From Lachnospiraceae bacterium (GTDB lineage Bacteria; Bacillota; Clostridia; Lachnospirales; Lachnospiraceae): a stretch of DNA of 64,000 nucleotides. Location: NCBI GenBank assembly GCA_910576125.1, contig CAJTHM010000015.1, positions 18,928 through 82,927 of the forward strand. Direction: 5' to 3'. Of the stretch, positions 24,017 through 31,666 are shown one piece after another. Position 1 is the first letter of the stretch. Each line of letters begins with the position of its first letter. The position numbers were made by a program, and so were the translations under genes. The notes below the pieces were generated by a model that ran no database searches, had not been told where the DNA came from, and saw nothing but the letters and a program-made list of their open reading frames with translations.

Positions 24017-24987
24017 GATTTCGGTTCCTCTTCCTTCTTTTTCTTCTTCTTCATAATCAGGAAATACCACGCTGCCCCTACGGCTCCGAGCACCAGGACG
24101 ATAATCACCGGAACCGGTATCCCCAGAAGCCTGGCATCAGCGGCAACAGTTAGGAAGTTACTCGTAGGTACTTCTTCATCATCCAGATTCTCCAATTCTT
24201 CCGGCGCTCCCAGAGGCGGTTCTTCATCGGGAAGATCCTCCTCTCCGCCATCATCAGGGGCTCCAGCGTCATCCGGCGCTCCGCCGTCATCAGGGGCACC
24301 GCCATCGTCCTCTGGTGCAGGAATCACGACGATTCCGGTATCTGCGGGCGCCTCCGCATCCGGCGCATCCGGTGCATCCGGTGCGGGAGGCGTTACAGGC
24401 TCAGGCGCGGGTGCCGGCGCGGGTGCAGCAGGCTCCGGTATCCTGGTATATACGAAAGTGAACTCATTCTCCGCAGGATCCTTTTCCAGGGTCTGGGTCA
24501 TATTGTAGGCCTGGGGCTGCCAGCCCTCGATATACACATATGCGACCACCGGCTGATCGCCCACGTTTCCGTAATAAGTCTCGCTGGGGGCCAGGGTGTT
24601 CCCATCGCCGTCCACATAATTGATGGTATAGGACGTGGCATCCCCGAGGATTCCGTAGGCTATCACATAGTCCTGGTCTTCGGTCACCAGAAAGGATGAG
24701 GACTGGGTGCTCTCGCTGTTATCCTTGCCGCTCTCTCTGATTCCCCTGATATAATACTTGCTGTTGTCGTTCAGCTTTACTGAACTTTGATAGAAGTTGA
24801 CGCGCTCTCCATAACTGCAGTTCGAGATGACGATGACCTCTTCCCCATTGGTGAAAGTCCCCTGCTGACCGGCAAAAAAACGGATGGTGTAGGTGTACTC
24901 TTCCCCTTTTGCAGAGACAGGAACGGCCGTCTGGAAAAACAGGCACAAAGTGAGCAGAGCATACAGGACATATCTTAATCTCTTCAT
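24013..24987 (-). CDS. Secreted membrane-anchored surface protein with MucBP-like domain
   Basis: This is a 324-residue protein: signal peptide (YVLYALLTLCLFFQTAVPVSA, cut after Ala 26), a beta-rich region to about residue 105, a domain with TSYTINYVDGDGNTLAPSETYYG (MucBP-like, residues about 118-185), then a long Pro/Ala/Asp linker (repeats of GGAPDD), a membrane helix (VPVIIVLVLGAVGAAWYFLI) and a very basic tail of Lys and Glu. It has no LPxTG, so it stays in the membrane with the outer part exposed. Start and stop overlap both neighbours by 4 bp, so it is translated with them. It is a likely anchor or base of the fibre. The function is inferred from context. Confidence 0.7.
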   Translation of the reverse strand: MKRLRYVLYALLTLCLFFQTAVPVSAKGEEYTYTIRFFAGQQGTFTNGEEVIVISNCSYGERVNFYQSSVKLNDNSKYYIRGIRESGKDNSESTQSSSFLVTEDQDYVIAYGILGDATSYTINYVDGDGNTLAPSETYYGNVGDQPVVAYVYIEGWQPQAYNMTQTLEKDPAENEFTFVYTRIPEPAAPAPAPAPEPVTPPAPDAPDAPDAEAPADTGIVVIPAPEDDGGAPDDGGAPDDAGAPDDGGEEDLPDEEPPLGAPEELENLDDEEVPTSNFLTVAADARLLGIPVPVIIVLVLGAVGAAWYFLIMKKKKKKEEEPKS

Positions 24988-25811
24988 TTCTCCGCGCCTC
25001 CTTTTTCCCTCTTTTTATTTTCCCTGAAACAGTAGATGCAATACACCAGCAGGATTGCTCCCGTGATCCCGCTGATTGCCATGAACAGAGGCATCTGGCT
25101 ATCGTCGCTGGTCCTTACGACCCCTGTGTTCCTCCCGGGATTCGGCTGGGTGTCATCCACATTTTCCGGAGGATTTCCCGGATTCGGCTGGCTGGGCCGG
25201 TCAGGCCTCAGCTCCACCGCGAACTCCATCTGCAAATCTGCCAGCGTATCCTGATAGTGGTTGCCCTGGGTCTCGCCGTCCAGCGCCACCTCCAAAGTGA
25301 TGCTCCCGCCTTCCCCATTGTACATGGTGTCCAGATAGAAATAATCTTTCAGGGCATTGGTGGCTCCCTTCAGTCCTTCCCCCATATTGGCAAGCATCTC
25401 GTCCACCGTCTCATCGTTCTCACCGCCTACGGTGTCGCTGTCGAAGAGGACGTTCACCTCTCCGTCCTTATCTGTATAGAAGAGCCGGTAGGTATAGGCG
25501 CCGCCGCCTGTCTCGCGGTTGGCGCTCCTGTCCTCCAGGGAGTAGAGCACCTCGTTCCTCATATACCAGTCCGTAGCCGTGGCGTTCTCGCTCTTCAGCT
25601 GCAGCGTGATGATTACATTGTCGCCCGGCTGCATGCCGCCTACCACATCATTGATGTCAGCCGTGCTGAAGCTGCTCACCATCTCGTTGTTGGAGTTGAA
25701 AGTGACATTCCAGCTGTCTTCCCCATAGAATGTCTCAGCCTGAACCGGAAGCGCCAGGCCTAAGAGCATCAGGCCGGACAGCAGCCACGTTCCAATCTTC
25801 TTATTCTTCAT
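24984..25811 (-). CDS. Surface protein with C-terminal membrane anchor, fibre cluster
   Basis: This is a 275-residue protein. It has a signal peptide (WLLSGLMLLGLALPVQA), an all-beta-looking ectodomain with SWNVTFNSNNEMVSSF and NVIITLQLKSENATATDWYMRNE, a Pro/Asn linker (about residues 205-230), a membrane helix (LFMAISGITGAILLVYCIYCF) and a short basic tail. The phrase on unaccented ends of the strand pattern resembles the extracellular domains found beside SipW genes. It ends ATGA-overlapping the next gene. ATG at 25811 was chosen because GGGGGG lies eight bases before it; a GTG nine bases earlier is the longer option. I do not recognise a named family. Confidence 0.7.
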   Translation of the reverse strand: MKNKKIGTWLLSGLMLLGLALPVQAETFYGEDSWNVTFNSNNEMVSSFSTADINDVVGGMQPGDNVIITLQLKSENATATDWYMRNEVLYSLEDRSANRETGGGAYTYRLFYTDKDGEVNVLFDSDTVGGENDETVDEMLANMGEGLKGATNALKDYFYLDTMYNGEGGSITLEVALDGETQGNHYQDTLADLQMEFAVELRPDRPSQPNPGNPPENVDDTQPNPGRNTGVVRTSDDSQMPLFMAISGITGAILLVYCIYCFRENKKREKGGAEK

Positions 25812-25824
25812 GCCTGTCACCCCC

Positions 25825-26613
25825 CTACTCCATGAGGCTCAGGGTACCGTCATTCACCGTTACCCTTCTTCCCCATGCGCTCCAGACCGCGTCCTCCGCA
25901 TTGTGCTCCTGTACCGCATCCACCTCTACCTCAATCCGGAAAGATACTCCGTCATAATCGTATGTGGTAGTGATAGTGGTATAATTTCCATTTGTCTCTG
26001 TCTCCTGGGACACTTTCTTCGCGATGCTGTCATCGATGATCAGGGAATCCGCAAAAGGCGCCGTCTCCGAAAGCCCCTGGCCCTCTGCGTACAGTAGCTT
26101 GTTATAATAAAGGACAGTGCGTTCATCTGTACCCGCTTCTTCGTCTACAATCCAGTCCGTCCCCAGATTTACCAGGTTCAGGTGAATCAAATCCGGAGAA
26201 AGGTCGCGGAGCTTCTTGCCGTCCTCGTCCAGCCAGTACTTATAGATGCTGACGCGTACATACTCATTGATGGTTCCCGTATTGCGGACTTTCAAGTCCT
26301 CCTGGTACTTCTTCCCAAGGGCCAATGCCTCCCCCTCGGCCAGCATCTCCTTTAAAAGCTCTCCCGGCTGTATGTCCCAGGTCCCGTCCCCGGCGCTGCT
26401 GTAGTTGCGCCAGGATATCGCCTTGTCGTTCTCCAGCAAAGTGACACCGATGTCATACATCTGAATCCGGGAAGTATATGTCTCCGAATAATAAGTAAGC
26501 GCGGCTCTGGTGCCCCCGATGGAACTGCCCAGCAGCAAGGCCACAGCCAGGACGAACAGCCCCAGGGTCATTACTGGCGATACCACTTTCATCCGCTTCT
26601 TCTGCTTCTTCAT
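25825..26613 (-). CDS. SipW/TasA-type exported protein, large
   Basis: This 262-residue protein has an N-terminal hydrophobic helix (VMTLGLFVLAVALLLGSSIGG) followed at once by TRAALTYYSETYTSRIQMYDIGVTL. That arrangement of a helix, small residues and a first beta strand with Thr/Ser-Tyr resembles SipW-dependent signal regions of TasA-like (CalY/camelysin) proteins. The rest is beta-rich with VRNTGTINEYVRVSIYKYWLDEDGK, the strand pattern of that fold. The ATG overlaps the stop of the upstream SipW-type gene by 4 bp. It probably serves as a fibre subunit or adaptor cleaved by the SipW encoded downstream. Confidence 0.7.
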   Translation of the reverse strand: MKKQKKRMKVVSPVMTLGLFVLAVALLLGSSIGGTRAALTYYSETYTSRIQMYDIGVTLLENDKAISWRNYSSAGDGTWDIQPGELLKEMLAEGEALALGKKYQEDLKVRNTGTINEYVRVSIYKYWLDEDGKKLRDLSPDLIHLNLVNLGTDWIVDEEAGTDERTVLYYNKLLYAEGQGLSETAPFADSLIIDDSIAKKVSQETETNGNYTTITTTYDYDGVSFRIEVEVDAVQEHNAEDAVWSAWGRRVTVNDGTLSLME

Positions 26614-27161
26614 GCCTCGCCCCCTCCTTCCGTGCCGCCGGTGCTCTCCGTGCTGCCTGTATCTACGATTTCATCCCAATCCGTCTCCTCTACCGTAAAG
26701 GCGCTTCCGTCCTCATGATACCTCACAGGTGTACTCTCATATATCACCACCACATTGAAGCGCTCCATGTCCTCCGGATCCTCCGGAATGTTCTCAATCT
26801 TCAGGCTCAGCTCAGAAGTCTTCCCTCCTCCGGGCACTGCGCTGTTATAGTAATAATATCCGTCTGCTTCATTCAATGTCCATCCCTCGCCGGAATGCGT
26901 AATCTTATAATCGCTTCCGCAGAACGCCTTTGCCCGGATGTACACCGGCTGGGAATCCGGCTCATTGGCAATGGTCAGATGTTTCGTCCACTCAGTGAAA
27001 CTCTCCGTAATCTCTGTCCTGTCCCCCAGGTGGATGGTATAGCCGCCCTCGGCTTCCGTGTAAGTCGTAAAGTAGGACCATGTCGTCCCAATCCCCGCGG
27101 ATGCCACAGCAACTACAGCCGCCAGGGCAAGGACTCCAGGGTAATATTTCCTTTTCTTCAT
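26610..27161 (-). CDS. SipW/TasA-type exported protein, small
   Basis: This 183-residue protein has an N-terminal helix (GVLALAAVVAVASAGIGTTWSYFTTYTE), the pattern of SipW-dependent signal peptides in which the helix ends with a Gly/Ala-rich turn and an aromatic Ser-Tyr-Phe-Thr. A beta domain follows (YTIHLGDRTEITESF, VYIRAKAFCGSDYKI, VVVIYESTPVRY). The C-terminus is Thr/Gly/Glu-rich without an anchor. GGGGGTGA precedes the ATG. It is coupled to the larger TasA-type gene by an ATGA overlap. It is a candidate minor fibre subunit or nucleator, by analogy with TasA/TapA only. Confidence 0.72.
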   Translation of the reverse strand: MKKRKYYPGVLALAAVVAVASAGIGTTWSYFTTYTEAEGGYTIHLGDRTEITESFTEWTKHLTIANEPDSQPVYIRAKAFCGSDYKITHSGEGWTLNEADGYYYYNSAVPGGGKTSELSLKIENIPEDPEDMERFNVVVIYESTPVRYHEDGSAFTVEETDWDEIVDTGSTESTGGTEGGGEA

Positions 27162-27186
27162 ATCCGTTCACCCCCTTCTTTCTGCC

Positions 27187-28380
27187 TTACTCTTCGTTCC
27201 GCTCCACAGGCCTGGGCTCTCCCTGATTTCCCGGAGCATCCTGTGCCGGGCTGGAATACCACTCCCATGTGCCTCGTTCCTCATCGTATACAAACTGGTT
27301 CTTGATTCCATGGCCGTTGGTCCGGCGGCCGTCATATTCGTTTTCAAATTCTACGGAGACTATCGTCTCCGCCGCGATGGTAGCCGTCCGGTCACCGGGA
27401 ACTGTCAGCTCATAGCTGGAACCGCTGTAGACCTCCTTCACCGTCACTTCCGCCATGGCCGGAATCCTGTCCAGAGTCACTCTCTCCTGTCCGGCGGCTG
27501 TAAAAGTGATGCTCTCCACATTGCTGTAGACCGATTCCCCGTCCAGCATGCCTGTCACTTCAAAGACGAACGTAGCGGACTCCTGTACGCCTCCCATGGT
27601 CTCATACTCGGAAAGGGTCTTGATGATTTCCAGCGAACCATAGCGAGGAAGACGCTCCGGCTTCAGGTTCACAGTCATATCGAACAGCCAGTCCCCGGGA
27701 TTCGCGGTATTGATCACGCCGTCTGCATCTGCCGGCTTTGATGGAATCGAGACCAGCTGGGGCAGGAAAGCATAAGTATACCGGTCGGAATTCGCGATGG
27801 TTGCGATTGTCGTGGTCTCTTCCTGTGTGTCCGGATCTTTCTGGGTTATTTCCATCTTATAGTCAGCCAGAGCGGTCATCTTGCTGCCTCTGGCTACCAG
27901 CAGATATAAACCGGCATCCAGGTCGGAAACTTTCGTACCTGCAGCAGCTCCGCTGCCCTGGACAGGCGTACCGGGCTTCTGTTCATCCAGCGCGATGCCT
28001 GCCGCTTTCTGGGCCAGCTCCTCCCATTCCCCCGCCATCTTCTTCAGGTCATCCTCATTACCGACTTCTGCATTCCCGGGGATATCCAAATCATAACCCG
28101 GCAGCGTCTCATAATGATAGGTATCGTATCCCGGCGTCTTCACTGCCCGGGCAATCTGATATAAATCCACCACCACATCGGCACTCGTCAAATCCTCCCC
28201 GAAACTGTCTGCCTCATCCTTGCTCGGGTCTTCCGGATGGATGGTCAGGGAACAGCTTCCTCTTACGAAGCCATTATCATCTGCCTCAAGGGGTGCCGCA
28301 GTACCTGCCAGCGGCTCTGCGATGCACATGCCGACAGCAAGGGTCAGCGCAGTCAGCAGACATATCCATCTTTTCTTCAT
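27187..28380 (-). CDS. Pilin-like surface protein without a sorting motif
   Basis: This is a 397-residue protein. It has a signal peptide (WICLLTALTLAVGMCIAEPLAG), an N-terminal pilin-like domain with VVVDLYQIARAVKTPGYDTY and LDAGLYLLVARG, and a beta-sandwich domain (residues about 255-350) with GSLEIIKTLSEYETMGGVQES and TFVFEVTGMLDGE, then VEFENEYDG, the DUF5979/Cna-B-like pattern. The domain order is that of a spaA-type minor pilin, but the C-terminus ends in a Pro/Glu tail without LPxTG or membrane helix, so it is either secreted or held by partners. The ATG at 28380 has GGAGG eight bases upstream. It lies after the class C sortase gene in the same operon. Confidence 0.75.
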   Translation of the reverse strand: MKKRWICLLTALTLAVGMCIAEPLAGTAAPLEADDNGFVRGSCSLTIHPEDPSKDEADSFGEDLTSADVVVDLYQIARAVKTPGYDTYHYETLPGYDLDIPGNAEVGNEDDLKKMAGEWEELAQKAAGIALDEQKPGTPVQGSGAAAGTKVSDLDAGLYLLVARGSKMTALADYKMEITQKDPDTQEETTTIATIANSDRYTYAFLPQLVSIPSKPADADGVINTANPGDWLFDMTVNLKPERLPRYGSLEIIKTLSEYETMGGVQESATFVFEVTGMLDGESVYSNVESITFTAAGQERVTLDRIPAMAEVTVKEVYSGSSYELTVPGDRTATIAAETIVSVEFENEYDGRRTNGHGIKNQFVYDEERGTWEWYSSPAQDAPGNQGEPRPVERNEE

Positions 28381-28474
28381 GAGCAGTTCCTCCTTTTTTA
28401 TCGCCAATCCTCTTCCTTTATAGCCTTGCAGCGCTCCCTGCCAAAACTATAAGGAATATTTTCTTTCCTGATAC

Positions 28475-29386
28475 TTATTCCTTTGGGCCGTCTTTCCTGA
28501 GCGCATCCAGGATTTCTTTCTTTGTCATCTTCCGTCCTTTGGCACTGCTGACAATCAGCATGACAGTCAGCGTGACGAACAGAAGCGGGATTCCTACTGC
28601 AGGTATCACGACATAAGTCGGAATCTTGACTGCCTCAGCGACTACGACTACCTCTCCGGCTATGTTCTCTATGCGCTTTCCGCGTACCAGCATCCGGTGG
28701 GTGTTGACGCCGTAGGGAGTGCAGGTGACCAGCGTGCAGTAATCCCTTCCGGGCTGTATGGCAAGCTCATCTGTCTCTTCCGGCAGGACGATTCGAATCT
28801 GGTCTACCATGTAAGTGGTGGTCTGCCCCATGACATTGAGCGTAAAAGTATCTCCCTCTACCATCTGATCCAAGTCCGAAAACAGCTTCGCGCTGGGCAG
28901 GCCGCGGTGACCGGACAATATAGCGTGCGTCCTCTCTCCTCCTACCGGAAACGAGGAGCCTGGGATATGGCCCACTGCAATCTGAAGGACACTTTCATCC
29001 ACGCTGTGATAAATCGGCAGGTTCACTCCAATAGCCGATATCTGGACATAACCCATGATTCCGGTGCCGCCGATATTCAGCAGACTCTCATACTCTTCAT
29101 ATTCCTCCTCTGTCAAAGTGAAATCGACACCATTGGCAAGGCGTTGATTATACGCTTTCGCCAGCTCCAGCATTTCTTCTCTTTCCTGTGCCGATAAATC
29201 TTCCACTGCGGTCACATAACCGGCAATCGCCTGTGTGGCATGCATGGAATTCCACCAGTCACTGACAGAAGGATATAACAGAATTCCTATTCCAACCAGC
29301 AGTATAACTACTAATATAATCGTAGAAAACGAGACTCTCTTTTTCTTCTTTTTTCCCTTCTCTTCCTTTAACTCTTTCTTTTTCAT
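28475..29386 (-). CDS. Class C (pilus-assembling) sortase
   Basis: This is a roughly 303-residue membrane transpeptidase that cuts LPxTG-like motifs and links pilins to one another. There are N-terminal (STIILVVILLVGIGILLYP) and C-terminal (VVIPAVGIPLLFVTLTVMLIV) membrane helices, a hallmark of class C. The core has ILSGHRGLPSAKLFSDLD (catalytic His), YCTLVTCTPYGVNTHRMLVRG (catalytic Cys in TLVTC and Arg). A lid region with Asp-Pro-Trp/Phe is not obvious; TLTEEEYEEYESL lies there instead. ATG at 29386 has GTGGGG seven bases upstream and is the likeliest start. It sits directly after its probable substrate, the backbone pilin. Confidence 0.9.
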   Translation of the reverse strand: MKKKELKEEKGKKKKKRVSFSTIILVVILLVGIGILLYPSVSDWWNSMHATQAIAGYVTAVEDLSAQEREEMLELAKAYNQRLANGVDFTLTEEEYEEYESLLNIGGTGIMGYVQISAIGVNLPIYHSVDESVLQIAVGHIPGSSFPVGGERTHAILSGHRGLPSAKLFSDLDQMVEGDTFTLNVMGQTTTYMVDQIRIVLPEETDELAIQPGRDYCTLVTCTPYGVNTHRMLVRGKRIENIAGEVVVVAEAVKIPTYVVIPAVGIPLLFVTLTVMLIVSSAKGRKMTKKEILDALRKDGPKE

Positions 29387-29507
29387 AGGTTTCCCCACAA
29401 TAGATTTATAAGGTGGTATCCCCACCTGCTGACGTTGGCCGGATTTAGCAGCCCAAATCCGTTGCTCGCCATACACCACGCGAAGGTGTCAGCTAAGTAT
29501 GGCATAA

Positions 29508-29533
29508 CCGGGGACAGGACATCCCGTCCCCGG
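29508..29533 (-). other. Perfect hairpin between backbone pilin and sortase genes
   Basis: CCGGGGAC (29508-29515) and GTCCCCGG (29526-29533) form a perfect 8 bp GC-rich stem with a 10-base loop, 45 bases after the pilin stop codon. No T-run follows on the minus strand. It may protect the 3' end of pilin mRNA or partly terminate transcription so that more pilin than sortase is made; this is an inference. Confidence 0.6.
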
Positions 29534-29578
29534 AAAGTATTGCTTCTCAAATGTACTTAAGTATCGTAACAATCCTGA

Positions 29579-31561
29579 TTAGCGATTGCTCATACGCTTC
29601 TTAGCAACCAGAAGGATGCCTGCTCCGATTACCAGGACAGCGCCTACTACGTAGAAGATTGTGGTACCGATGCCACCGGTGGAAGGAAGGAGGGAACCGG
29701 ACTGGTTGATGATGTTTGCTGAGAAAACACCACCCAGAGAATTTCCATTGCCACTTTCGCTCACTTCAAAGCTACCCTCTTTAACTACGATATCCCATAT
29801 ACAGGTTTCATCACCAGTGACTACCCCTCTATCCGGAGCCGTGAAGACTATTTCAAATTTAATCGGCTCAATCGTATTGAAGCCTTCCGGTGTCACGGTC
29901 TCTGTCAAGGTGTATTCACCTGCACCAAGATCCTTAAAGGAAATCTTACCATCTTCTCCAGTTGTCAGTTCGATGGAAACAACAGCATCTACATAGGTAG
30001 TCTCTGTTGCTGTCTTCTTCTCGTATTTTGTGTTTACATCAGCATACTTATCGGCTGTGCCCTTAACAAGCTTGTAGAGAGTTTGACCTTCATACGCAGT
30101 TTTATCCGTCGGAACAACATAGCCTCCATTTTCATCTTTGATATAGCCTGTTGTAGTATCCTTTGTACCAACACCAATCTCCACATACGCAGTTCCTGTA
30201 GGAGCAGTTTCAGTATAGGTTCCATCCAGCAGCAGATAGTATGTTCCATTCTCAGCTGCTTCATAGTAATCTACTGTATTCAGGACAACCTGTTTGGAGA
30301 TACCTGTCAAAGTGAACTCAGCGCCTGCCAGCAGATGGTCTTCTGCAACAGAGTTTGCATACTTGGTGATATCCAGTTCCGTTACATAGGTCAGGGTCTT
30401 CTCATCCGGAGTCTGGCCTAAAGCTTCATTTTCTTCGTCAGCAGGCAGACCAGGTGTATTTTCTCCATCGGGACGCTCCCCGTCAAATGTGTCATCCGGA
30501 TTGTTGGAGTACTGCAGGTTCCAGGTATTGGGGTTACCAGTGGTGCCTACGACTGCCTTATCATTTACAGTTGCGGAATAGGTTACAACAATATCAGCGC
30601 CAACGGTATAGTCCATGATATTTGCGAATGCAAGGCGGAAAGTCTTCGGTGCTACGGTAGCACCCGTATAAACATAGTAATCGCCTTCTTCCGTAATCTT
30701 ACCATCCTCACCTATTACTCCCTGTTTTAACGTAGCATCTCCAACCTTAACCGCAACGCTCCCAACTCCATCAAATGTCAGACCTTCGCTCAAAGTATCG
30801 TTCATGATGAAGTAGTAGTAATTATAGCCTACATGATTCGGAACCTTACTGGTAATCTCATAAGATACATGAGAGCCGATAGATGCATTGTTAGCATCAC
30901 CTTTCGTATCTGCATCTATATAAACTTTCTTGTCGCCGCTGGGAACTTCGGATTTTACGGTTGCAGTTGCATCACCGACAACCTCCAGCATGAATCTGCT
31001 GTATGCGCCATTAGCAGTATCTACAGTATTATTTCTGTCTTTAATCAGGTAATATCCAGAACCTGTAACCGTAATTTCAACGTTCCCTGTACCAGTTGCT
31101 GTTCCTGCAACAGTATCCGTTAAATTGTTTTCAACAACTCTGGCGAAAGCATCTGTCAATGTTGAGGTACTTACAGTGCTACTCGTAAATGCATCACCGC
31201 TCAGCACCTGTGCTACCTGTGCAGCTGTTGTACAATCAGCAAATGCATTTGTCTTAGGATCACTCTCATTCTCGCCTGCAACAACATTAAATGTCTTATC
31301 TGCCTGCAAAGCCGCCAATAAAGCATCTCCGTTTACACCGGAACCCCAGATAATATTTGAAAGTACTTTCTTGCCCTCTTTCTCAGCAAGGTCACCTGCA
31401 AAAATCTGGTAAGCATCATATGTGTGCTCCGTCTTATCAGCTGAGTTCTGGGTAACCGTAATCGTATGCTGATTATTGTCTGCAGCAAATACAGTCAGGC
31501 TCATTCCAAGAACCATGACCATCGCCAGCAATATGCTGACTATTTTTTTCATACGCTTCAT
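29579..31561 (-). CDS. LPSTG-anchored backbone pilin (isopeptide-forming)
   Basis: This is a roughly 660-residue major pilin. It has a signal peptide (IVSILLAMVMVLGMSLTVFA), an N-terminal pilin domain (HTYDAYQIFAGDL, GSGYYLIKDRN), an isopeptide-forming middle domain with KVPNHVGYNYYYFIMNDTLSEGL and IVVTYSATVNDKAVVG, then a SpaA/Cna-B-like domain with a long insertion (residues about 430-600, ending in GAGEYTLTETVTPEGFN), and finally LPSTGG, a membrane helix and KKRMSNR. The downstream class C sortase should polymerise it and a housekeeping sortase or SrtB may anchor it. AAGGAG nine bases before ATG 31561 decides the start. A small hairpin lies just upstream and another downstream. Confidence 0.92.
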   Translation of the reverse strand: MKRMKKIVSILLAMVMVLGMSLTVFAADNNQHTITVTQNSADKTEHTYDAYQIFAGDLAEKEGKKVLSNIIWGSGVNGDALLAALQADKTFNVVAGENESDPKTNAFADCTTAAQVAQVLSGDAFTSSTVSTSTLTDAFARVVENNLTDTVAGTATGTGNVEITVTGSGYYLIKDRNNTVDTANGAYSRFMLEVVGDATATVKSEVPSGDKKVYIDADTKGDANNASIGSHVSYEITSKVPNHVGYNYYYFIMNDTLSEGLTFDGVGSVAVKVGDATLKQGVIGEDGKITEEGDYYVYTGATVAPKTFRLAFANIMDYTVGADIVVTYSATVNDKAVVGTTGNPNTWNLQYSNNPDDTFDGERPDGENTPGLPADEENEALGQTPDEKTLTYVTELDITKYANSVAEDHLLAGAEFTLTGISKQVVLNTVDYYEAAENGTYYLLLDGTYTETAPTGTAYVEIGVGTKDTTTGYIKDENGGYVVPTDKTAYEGQTLYKLVKGTADKYADVNTKYEKKTATETTYVDAVVSIELTTGEDGKISFKDLGAGEYTLTETVTPEGFNTIEPIKFEIVFTAPDRGVVTGDETCIWDIVVKEGSFEVSESGNGNSLGGVFSANIINQSGSLLPSTGGIGTTIFYVVGAVLVIGAGILLVAKKRMSNR

Positions 31562-31608
31562 AACTTTAATCTCCTTTTCTTTCATATTCTTTACTTGTCT
31601 GAAGCCGC

Positions 31609-31624
31609 GTGGGTAAGCTCCCAC
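31609..31624 (-). other. Small hairpin between adhesin and pilin genes
   Basis: GTGGG (31609-31613) and CCCAC (31620-31624) pair around a 6-base loop, 48 bases before the pilin start codon. A weak promoter-like pair (TTGAAT at 31653-31648 and TTAATT at 31631-31626, 16 bp apart on the minus strand) overlaps this gap, so pilin could also be transcribed separately. Confidence 0.35.
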
Positions 31625-31666
31625 AAATTAACTGTTACTTTTTTCAGATTCAAGAGGTTATCCCCC

